Source of the DNA: Thermoflexales bacterium
Lineage (GTDB): Bacteria; Chloroflexota; Anaerolineae; J036; Brachytrichaceae
Length of the DNA stretch: 5,101 nt
Assembly (NCBI GenBank): GCA_017998555.1
Contig: JAGOCU010000062.1
Coordinates: 3,872-8,972, forward strand
Direction: 5' to 3'
Shown: in pieces, positions 1 through 5,101 of the stretch
Position numbering within the stretch: the first letter of the stretch is position 1
Layout of the letters: each line of letters begins with the position of its first letter
Position numbers and translations under genes: made by a program
Notes under the pieces: generated by a model
What the model was told of the DNA's origin: nothing
The model's input: only the letters and a program-made list of their open reading frames with translations
The model's database searches: none

Positions 1-18
1 CAACGACGGCGGTTGGAT

Positions 19-2925
19 TTACTCCCCGCGCATCGTTTTGGGCACGAACACGCGCAGGCCGGCCGGGGCCTCGACCGCCCCGATATCGCAAACCGCCCCG
101 CCCAGCCCGTCACCGTCGATCGGCCGGACCGACCCGCGCTGATCGGTCGTCAGCAGGTTGTTGGCCTGATCGCGGCAACCGGCCGCGTTGCCACCATCGA
201 TGGCCAGGCTGGTCGGCTGGGGCATCCGAGTCAGGGTCGGCCCGCCATTGTTGGCCAGGGCGCCCAGCAGCGGATCGCCGGTGCGATCGTGAGCGGTCAC
301 GCCCCCAATCGCGCAGCCGGGCGTGACGGCAAACAGGTTGTAGTCGGCCGATGTCAGCGGCCCGATACAGTCGTTGAACTTGGTGGCCGGCGAGTTGTCG
401 GTGTTCGCGGACAAGATCGAATTGCGGAGGAAGACCTGATCATTGAGCGTGCCGGTGTTCAGCGCGCCGCCATCGCCGTAGCCATCCGCATCCGAATCCG
501 CAACGTTGGCGCTGACGGTGGCATTGGACAGATTCACCGTGGCGGCGCTGTCCGAAGCGCTGAGCACGCCGCCATCGCCACGAGCCCGATTGCCGCTGGC
601 CGTGCTGTTGATCATGCTGAAGCCATCCTCGCTCAGGATCGCCACCCCGCCGCGATAGGTCTCGTTGTCGTTGACGGTGCTGTTTCGAAAGGTGATCGCG
701 CCTGAGCCATTCGTCACCAGGACACCCCCCTCAAAGGCCCGGTTGCGCTGGGCGGTGCTGCTGAGGATATCGGTCGAATTCACGGACAAAGCGCCGCCGC
801 GCCAGGCGCGGTTGCCTTCGAGGCGCGCCCGAACCAGCGGCACCGAATCAATCGCCCAGATCGCGCCGCCCTCGCCGGCCAGCGCGGTGTTGCTGACAAA
901 CACGCTGTCGACGATGCTGACCGGGGCGGCCACCTGGAGGAGCAGCGCGCCGCCATTTCCGGACTGGGCGGCGTTCACCGTCATCGTCACGCGGACCATC
1001 CCAATCAGGTCGGGCGACTGCGACCGGAGCACGCCACCACTCACGCCGGCCACGTTGCGGGTGAAAGTTGTATCGGTCATTTGAATGCCAGTCGATGTCT
1101 CCAGGGCGCCGCCATACCCGCCCGTCACGTTGTCCGAAAAGGCGCTGTTCGTGAAGCGAGAGCCGGAGCCGCCGTCGTTCAAGCTGACCGCCCCGCCGCT
1201 GTTTGCGGAGACATTCCCCGCGAACAGCGAATCCCGCGCGATCACCATCCCGGCCGCGATGCCGCCGCCGCTGCTCGAGGCGCTTGTGTTGGACAACACC
1301 CGCCCGTTGTTCAAGATGAGCGTCGCCCCGCCCAACGCGGCGCCGCCGCCGCCATATTCGGCCCGGTTCGATTGGATCGTGCTGCTCAGAATCGTGCTGC
1401 CCCCGCCCGACCCGGCCGAGATCCCGCCGCCCGACAGGCCGGCGAGGTTGCCATCGAGCATGCTGGCTTCAATCCAGATTTGATTCGTATCCAGAGCCGC
1501 GATCGCGCCGCCGTCGCCGGCCACGCTTCGATTGCCGGAAAGGCTCGATGTGTAGATCGACACGGGAATGCCGTAGTCCAGATAGAGGCCGCCGCCGTCG
1601 GACTGGGCGCGATTGCCCGCCACCCGGGCGCCCTCCAGGCGCAGCGTGCCGCTGAAGGCCATGTGGATGCCGCCGCCCATCGCAGAGGCGCTCGCGCCCG
1701 TGAGATTGCTTTGGACAATGCTGTTGGTCAGGGTGACAGGGCTGCCCGCGTTGTACAGACCGGCCCCGTTGCTGATCGTGGTGTTGGCCGCGATGGACAC
1801 GCCGACGAGGCGGAGCGGGCTGTCTGGCCGGTTGTAGATGCCGCCGCCGTGATCGGCCGTGGCGATGTTGCCGGCGATGGATCCGCCCGTGATGGTGATC
1901 GGCGCCAGCGTATCGTTGGAGATCCCGCCGCCGCCGCGGGCGGTGTTGTTGGCGATCGTCGTGTTGCTGAGCGTGGCGGTCGCCGACGCGTTGCGCAACC
2001 CGCCGCCGCCCAGCGTCCCCGTCGCGGTGTTGCCGCGAATGATGGAATCCTGCATCCGGAGCGATGCGCCGTTGGCGGAGATTCCGCCGCCGGTTTGGGC
2101 GGTGTTGGCTTCAACCCAGCTTTCGTCGAGGGTCAGGCTATTGGTGTCGGGGAAGGTGTAGATCCCGCCGCCTTCGGATGGAGAACGGTTCGATTTGATG
2201 ATCGACCCCACCAGCCGCGCGTCGGCGCCCGTGCTGAGGAAGAGGCCGCCGCCGCTGGCGCCCGCCACATTGCCCGAGACCAGCGTGTCGATCAGCGTCA
2301 CCCGCGCGCCGGAGATGGCCACAAGTCCGCCCCCGCCCGCGGTGGCGGCGTTGTCCAGCAGGCGGCTCTCGGCCATCGTGAGCGCGCCCGTGGTGTTGAT
2401 CCCGCCGCCGCCGCCCGAGGTTGCCGAGTTGGTATAGACCGTTGTCTCCCACAGCGTGAGCGCGCCATTGTTGAGGATGCCCCCGCCGAGCTGCGCCTTG
2501 CCGCTCTTGATCGTCACGCCCTTGATCAGGACATCGCCGCCAGGCAGGACATGAAAAATCCGATCCGGGCTGCCAATCCAGGTGCTGCCATTAATCGTCG
2601 TCCCGGCCCCGCTGATCACGAGCGTGGTCGAGATGTCCAGGTCGCCGTTTAGGGCCGTGTCATCGGCGCCCGAGCGAAGCAAGTTGATGGTCCCGGCCGG
2701 CAGGACGATCAGATCGCTGCCAGGCAGTGCGTTGGCCTCCTGGATGGCCGCGCGCAGGGTGCAGGTGCCCGTGCCGGTGGCGCATGCGCCGTCACCGGGC
2801 GTCACGTCAAGCGCATCCGACAGATCGTTGACGACGATGGTGATGGCCCGCGCAATCTCGGCCTGGACGAAGAGCGCCAGCAGCGCGGCGCATAGTGCGA
2901 CGACTCGGGTGATTTTGGCTTTCAT
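19..2925 (-). CDS. Secreted right-handed beta-helix protein (CSLREA / choice-of-anchor type)
   Basis: This 968-residue product is probably exported and extracellular; the molecular role is unknown. Residues 1-27 form a signal peptide: basic start MKAKITR, a hydrophobic core, and an A-R-A cleavage site at 25-27. Residues 28-66 match the CSLREA pattern, with CTLRAAIQEANA at 55-66. Residues 147-844 form 26 coils of about 27 residues, each opening with a glycine cap (GGGI, GGGL, GGAL, GGVL) and usually holding an N-x-A or N-R-A type turn before the next cap. This is typical of parallel beta-helix solenoids and Pmp-like repeats. Residues 845-968 resemble choice-of-anchor domains: ANNGGPTLTRMP, AIDGGN, DQRG and CDIGAVE. 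The tail LRVFVPKTMRGE follows. The start is supported by AGGAG three bases upstream and by the signal peptide directly after it. No catalytic residues are evident. Adhesin or surface-structure roles are inference; polysaccharide binding or lyase activity is an untested alternative. The CDS is intact, with its stop (TAA) at 19-21. Confidence 0.93.
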   Translation of the reverse strand: MKAKITRVVALCAALLALFVQAEIARAITIVVNDLSDALDVTPGDGACATGTGTCTLRAAIQEANALPGSDLIVLPAGTINLLRSGADDTALNGDLDISTTLVISGAGTTINGSTWIGSPDRIFHVLPGGDVLIKGVTIKSGKAQLGGGILNNGALTLWETTVYTNSATSGGGGGINTTGALTMAESRLLDNAATAGGGGLVAISGARVTLIDTLVSGNVAGASGGGLFLSTGADARLVGSIIKSNRSPSEGGGIYTFPDTNSLTLDESWVEANTAQTGGGISANGASLRMQDSIIRGNTATGTLGGGGLRNASATATLSNTTIANNTARGGGGISNDTLAPITITGGSIAGNIATADHGGGIYNRPDSPLRLVGVSIAANTTISNGAGLYNAGSPVTLTNSIVQSNLTGASASAMGGGIHMAFSGTLRLEGARVAGNRAQSDGGGLYLDYGIPVSIYTSSLSGNRSVAGDGGAIAALDTNQIWIEASMLDGNLAGLSGGGISAGSGGGSTILSSTIQSNRAEYGGGGAALGGATLILNNGRVLSNTSASSSGGGIAAGMVIARDSLFAGNVSANSGGAVSLNDGGSGSRFTNSAFSDNVTGGYGGALETSTGIQMTDTTFTRNVAGVSGGVLRSQSPDLIGMVRVTMTVNAAQSGNGGALLLQVAAPVSIVDSVFVSNTALAGEGGAIWAIDSVPLVRARLEGNRAWRGGALSVNSTDILSSTAQRNRAFEGGVLVTNGSGAITFRNSTVNDNETYRGGVAILSEDGFSMINSTASGNRARGDGGVLSASDSAATVNLSNATVSANVADSDADGYGDGGALNTGTLNDQVFLRNSILSANTDNSPATKFNDCIGPLTSADYNLFAVTPGCAIGGVTAHDRTGDPLLGALANNGGPTLTRMPQPTSLAIDGGNAAGCRDQANNLLTTDQRGSVRPIDGDGLGGAVCDIGAVEAPAGLRVFVPKTMRGE
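394..2487 (-). repeat. Array of 26 degenerate coil-encoding repeats inside the beta-helix gene
   Basis: Residues 147-844 divide without remainder into 26 units of 23-34 residues, most of them 26-28, each starting at a Gly-Gly or Gly-Ala-Gly cap. Unit starts by residue are 147, 171, 197, 225, 252, 279, 306, 332, 360, 387, 417, 444, 472, 499, 525, 553, 577, 605, 630, 658, 686, 710, 733, 759, 785 and 819. At DNA level the recurring feature is a run of glycine codons, seen as CCGCCGCC on the plus strand; the rest of each unit has diverged. Unit 25 is the longest (34 residues) and carries an Asp-rich insertion, DSDADGYGD. No unit contains cysteine. The units are ancient protein repeats, not recent identical tandem DNA copies. 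Confidence 0.85.
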
Positions 2926-2928
2926 AGT

Positions 2929-2933
2929 CTCCT
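2929..2933 (-). promoter_or_regulatory. Shine-Dalgarno site of the beta-helix gene
   Basis: The minus strand reads CAGGAGACT directly before ATG, giving AGGAG with a three-base spacer. The spacing is somewhat short but workable. The match supports the ATG at 2923-2925 as the start, in agreement with the signal peptide that begins there. Confidence 0.7.
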
Positions 2934-2974
2934 GTATCTGGAATCATCTTCTTGAAGTCATCCTAAATACATCC

Positions 2975-3021
2975 GGCGAGATCACCCTTCCCACGCTTCG
3001 CGCGGGAAGGGTGATCTCGCC
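2975..3021. repeat. 47-nt hairpin repeat, copy A
   Basis: Two 18-nt arms (2975-2992 and 3004-3021) are perfect inverted complements beginning GGCGAGA and ending TCTCGCC. Beyond one A/C mismatch (2993 with 3003), three more pairs close a TTC loop (2997-2999). In minus-strand RNA the mismatch becomes a G-U wobble, giving a continuous 22-pair stem. The element lies 49 nt before the beta-helix start codon and about 195 nt past the WD40 stop. There is no T run after the stem on either strand, so a classical intrinsic terminator is not well supported here. It shares length, ends and pairing geometry with copy B at 3150-3196. A leader structure, a bidirectional stop or a dispersed palindromic repeat are all possible. 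Confidence 0.9.
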
Positions 3022-3140
3022 AATGAATCTTGGGACAACTTCTAGACGCCGTACAGGACGATTTGGATGAAGTCAGGCGCGGGTCCCTGCTGGCGATGGG
3101 GGCAGATTCTATCCGACGGCCTTGGGAGACCTCGTCTCCG
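3022..3140. other. Spacer between the two hairpin repeats
   Basis: Apart from the short hairpin at its right end, I see nothing I can assign. There is no ORF with a ribosome site, no tRNA-like fold and no convincing sigma-70 promoter on either strand. If the large palindrome stops WD40 transcription, the promoter of the beta-helix gene must lie in this spacer or in the 49 nt after copy A. Confidence 0.5.
3125..3139. other. Short 6-bp hairpin next to copy B
   Basis: GGAGAC (3125-3130) and GTCTCC (3134-3139) are inverted complements around a three-base loop. The hairpin sits one base from the outer edge of the large palindrome, so a transcript running past the WD40 gene would form two stacked hairpins. 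A stem this short can arise by chance. Confidence 0.35.
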
Positions 3141-3205
3141 TAAACGTCCGGCGAGAACACAATCCCCGCGCTGAGCGCGGGGATTGTGTTCTCGCCGGTT
3201 GTTTA
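3141..3205 (-). terminator. Probable terminator hairpin of the WD40 gene
   Basis: The palindrome around copy B extends outward. CCGG ends add two pairs, followed by a small U/U and G/U internal mismatch. TAAAC (3141-3145) then pairs with GTTTA (3201-3205). The stem begins about 11 nt after the WD40 stop codon (3217-3219), a position typical of transcription stop structures. On the minus strand the bases following the core are GGACGTTTACGG, which lack a proper U tract. Factor-assisted stopping, or mRNA 3'-end protection, therefore fits as well as intrinsic termination. Position and stem strength are seen in the sequence; the role is inferred. Confidence 0.5.
3150..3196. repeat. 47-nt hairpin repeat, copy B
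   Basis: This core has the same length and the same GGCGAGA / TCTCGCC ends as copy A, with all 22 stem pairs Watson-Crick and a TGA loop (3172-3174). Aligned with copy A, 36 of 47 positions agree. The stem differences form four fully compensated pairs plus one A/C mismatch that is G-C here. Both copies are preceded by TCC on the plus strand and by a TAAA a few bases further out, while the right flanks differ. This suggests that the left edge of the repeat unit reaches beyond the hairpin. It belongs to the larger palindrome described at 3141-3205. Confidence 0.9.
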
Positions 3206-3216
3206 TAGGATCACGT

Positions 3217-5101
3217 CTAGGGTTTGAGCGCCCAGAGGACGATCGACCCATCCCCAGCGCTGCTGGTCGCGACGGTCTGACCGTTCGGGGAAAACGCGAT
3301 GCCATCAACGGCGTCCGTATGCGACGTATCGGAGAACACCGCCGTCGCGCGCGCGACGTCCCACACGATGGCGGACTTGTCCGCCGCGCCCGACGCCAGC
3401 CGCGAGCCGTCCGCATTGAATGCCAGGCTGGTGACGTTCCCCTTGTGCCCGGTCAGCTCGGACACCAGTGTGCCGTCGCTGGCCCGCCACAGGTTTACCG
3501 TCTGATGATCCGAGGCCACCGCGATCAACTGTCCGTCGGGGCTGAAGGCCAGATCACCGACGTTGTTCTTCGAGCCCTGGCCGAGGAAGAGGCTCGGGCG
3601 GCCAGTGGCGACCGCCCACACTTGGGCGCGCCCGCCGCCGGTCACCCGCGACAACGCCGCAATCGAGGCGCCGTCGGGGCTGAATGCGATGCCGGCGACG
3701 GCTTCACCATCGGCGCTCAACGTTTTGGACAGTCCCGGGCTGGCCATCGTCCAGATCCGAACCTCGGACTGGAAGGACCCCGACGCCAACAGGCCGCCAT
3801 CGGGACTGAACGCAATCTGAGGCGCGACGCGCCGCTCCGGAAGCAGCGCTTGTTGGGGATTCGGCGCGGGCAATGGATTGGCCAGCGCGTTCACCAGCGC
3901 GCCCGTCTCGGCATTCCACACCCGGATGATCCCATCCAGGCTGCTCGACGCGAGCATCCGCCCATCCGAGCTGAACGCGACCCGGTCCACTGGCCGGGTG
4001 TGTCCCTTCAAACGAAGCAGCGCAGCGCCTGAGCGCGCGTCGCGGACGATCACGTCACTGTCGAAGCCAAACGCAATCCGGGCACCGGCGCGGTCATAGA
4101 CCGGGCTGGTGATCCGGCCATTCAAGCGCGGCGCGGTCCGGACGGCCTCGCCCGTCAGGACGTCCCACACCCGATCCGACCCCGGGCCGCTGGTGAGGAC
4201 ATAGCGCCCGCTTGGGCTGAGATCGAACCAGGTCGCATCGGCATCGACGACGCGCTCGAGGCGGCGCTGGGCGACGTTCCACTGGCGCACAACATGCTCC
4301 GCGCCACTCACTGAGATCAGGAATCGGTCATCCAATGTAAAGGCGATTCTGTCGATTTCAGCGCTGTGGCCGGGCAGCTCCGCGATGACATCGAAGGTAT
4401 TGGCATCCCAGGCCAGGATTCGGTATCGACTCGCTTTGGTGGCGTTGTCATAGTCGTAGACGCCGGCCGCAATCATCGACCCGTCATGGCTGTAGGCCAG
4501 CTCGGTCGCGCCCGCCACATCCCGGGCCGAGACGACGAGCGAGCGAATGCCTTTCCCGCCCGGGATGTCAAAGACGACGATGGACTTGTACTGATCGGTG
4601 AACAGCACCCGCGTGCTGTCCGGGCTGAAGACAGGCCGGCGATGCCCCACTCCGCTCAGGACCGTTGCGATCGGGTCGCTGCTGGTCACGTCCCACAAAT
4701 CGAAGCCCTGGTCAGAGCCGGCCGCCACATAGCGACTGTCCGGACTGATCACGACGCTATAGACGCCACCCGGCGACTTGGGACGAAGCTCGCGCGTCTT
4801 CACCCCGCTCGCGAGGTCCCACAGGGCGATCACATTCGCGCGCACCATCGCAACGAAGCGGCCATTCGGGCTGATCTGCATGTCGATGATCGACCCTTCA
4901 CCCAGCGTTTTGGCCAGCGTGCCGGCAGCCGCATCCCACACTTCAATTCGCGTTGACGGTCCACCTGAAGCGGAGACGATCAGGCGCCCGTCCGGCGTCG
5001 TCGCGACCATTCGGTCGCGGACCGGGCTGAAGAGATGCCGGACGGGCTCCAGCGTGGCGCCATCCAGAAGGTAGATCCCGTCCGTTGTCGGCTCGACGAT
5101 C
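3217..5101 (-). CDS. WD40-repeat beta-propeller protein, 5' end outside the window
   Basis: The product is a WD40 protein, expected to act as a scaffold or binding platform; no partner can be named. In the numbering that starts at the ATG at 5008-5010 (597 residues), 14 repeats are visible. Their recurring pieces are FSPDG-like turns (401-405, 443-447, 489-493, 573-577) and W-D or variant endings (25-26, 64-65, 106-107, 201-202, 244-245, 282-283, 365-366, 420-421, 465-466, 508-509, 550-551, 593-594). Gly-His dipeptides occur at 214, 337 and 521. A proline-rich insert (about 377-394) separates repeats 9 and 10. That ATG is probably internal: the frame stays open for 30 more codons to the window edge, those codons still read as propeller sequence (GIYLLDGATLEPV), and no Shine-Dalgarno site precedes the ATG. 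The missing N-terminus could carry more repeats, a signal, a kinase or another effector domain. The C-terminus is complete and ends inside the last blade (LWALKP, then TAG). Confidence 0.92.
   Translation of the reverse strand, partial: IVEPTTDGIYLLDGATLEPVRHLFSPVRDRMVATTPDGRLIVSASGGPSTRIEVWDAAAGTLAKTLGEGSIIDMQISPNGRFVAMVRANVIALWDLASGVKTRELRPKSPGGVYSVVISPDSRYVAAGSDQGFDLWDVTSSDPIATVLSGVGHRRPVFSPDSTRVLFTDQYKSIVVFDIPGGKGIRSLVVSARDVAGATELAYSHDGSMIAAGVYDYDNATKASRYRILAWDANTFDVIAELPGHSAEIDRIAFTLDDRFLISVSGAEHVVRQWNVAQRRLERVVDADATWFDLSPSGRYVLTSGPGSDRVWDVLTGEAVRTAPRLNGRITSPVYDRAGARIAFGFDSDVIVRDARSGAALLRLKGHTRPVDRVAFSSDGRMLASSSLDGIIRVWNAETGALVNALANPLPAPNPQQALLPERRVAPQIAFSPDGGLLASGSFQSEVRIWTMASPGLSKTLSADGEAVAGIAFSPDGASIAALSRVTGGGRAQVWAVATGRPSLFLGQGSKNNVGDLAFSPDGQLIAVASDHQTVNLWRASDGTLVSELTGHKGNVTSLAFNADGSRLASGAADKSAIVWDVARATAVFSDTSHTDAVDGIAFSPNGQTVATSSAGDGSIVLWALKP

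Noticed and set aside
1..18. A terminator after the beta-helix stop codon
   Set aside because: Only 18 nt remain in the window; CAAC/GTTG gives a four-pair stem at best, too weak to call.
13..705. A 230-codon plus-strand open frame opposite the 3' part of the beta-helix gene
   Set aside because: It is antisense to the choice-of-anchor domain, has a low-complexity composition and has no ribosome site.
1081..2652. A 523-codon open frame on the plus strand, opposite the beta-helix gene
   Set aside because: It is Arg/Ala/Gly-rich with no recognisable domain, and it lies wholly antisense to a clear signal-peptide and beta-helix gene. High GC and glycine-rich coding keep opposite frames free of stops.
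3106..3111. TAGAAT on the minus strand as a -10 box for the beta-helix gene
   Set aside because: The matching -35 position at 17-nt spacing reads CGAGGT, unlike TTGACA, and there is no extended -10 TG.
2963..3160. A 65-codon minus-strand open frame across the intergenic hairpins
   Set aside because: It starts inside one hairpin and ends just before the other, has no ribosome site, and its composition reflects the repeat ends.
2975..3196. The two hairpins as a minimal CRISPR or the ends of an insertion sequence
   Set aside because: Each unit is itself a full palindrome, the spacer is 128 nt, only two copies are present, and no transposase or cas gene is visible.
3184..4032. A 282-codon plus-strand open frame opposite the WD40 gene
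   Set aside because: It is antisense to well-defined WD40 repeats and begins inside the hairpin. Its Arg/Gly-rich translation has no family signature.
4366..4956. A 196-codon plus-strand open frame opposite the WD40 gene
   Set aside because: It is a shadow of the WD40 codons with no independent support.

Overview
This is a high-GC bacterial window with two large genes, both read from the minus strand. A 291-bp spacer between them carries two related, nearly perfect hairpins. I see no tRNA, rRNA, CRISPR array, transposase or phage gene. The secreted CSLREA/beta-helix/choice-of-anchor protein, the many-repeat WD40 protein and a C-terminal tail resembling the 'YLPLVxR'-type ends of many Chloroflexota exported proteins suggest a chloroflexotal bacterium. 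That assignment is an inference from protein style and is only moderately supported.

Region by region, in transcription order from right to left. Positions 5101-3217 hold the 3' part of a WD40 beta-propeller gene. Its reading frame stays open to the window edge, so the true start lies outside. At least 14 repeats are visible. Positions 3216-2926 are intergenic. Just after the WD40 stop is a 65-nt palindrome (3141-3205), a plausible terminator. Further on is a second hairpin (2975-3021), 49 nt before the next start codon. The two 47-nt hairpin cores share end sequences and geometry but differ in the stem by paired, compensatory changes, so they look like members of one structured repeat family. 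Positions 2925-19 hold a complete 968-codon gene for an exported protein. It has a signal peptide, a CSLREA segment, 26 glycine-capped coils of a right-handed parallel beta-helix and a C-terminal choice-of-anchor-type domain.

The two genes need not act together. They share orientation, but the hairpins suggest separate transcription units. One product is a cell-surface or secreted solenoid, and the other is a WD40 scaffold whose cellular location cannot be judged without its N-terminus. The most notable feature is the covarying hairpin pair. The genes belong to known fold families, although neither has a specific function I can assign.
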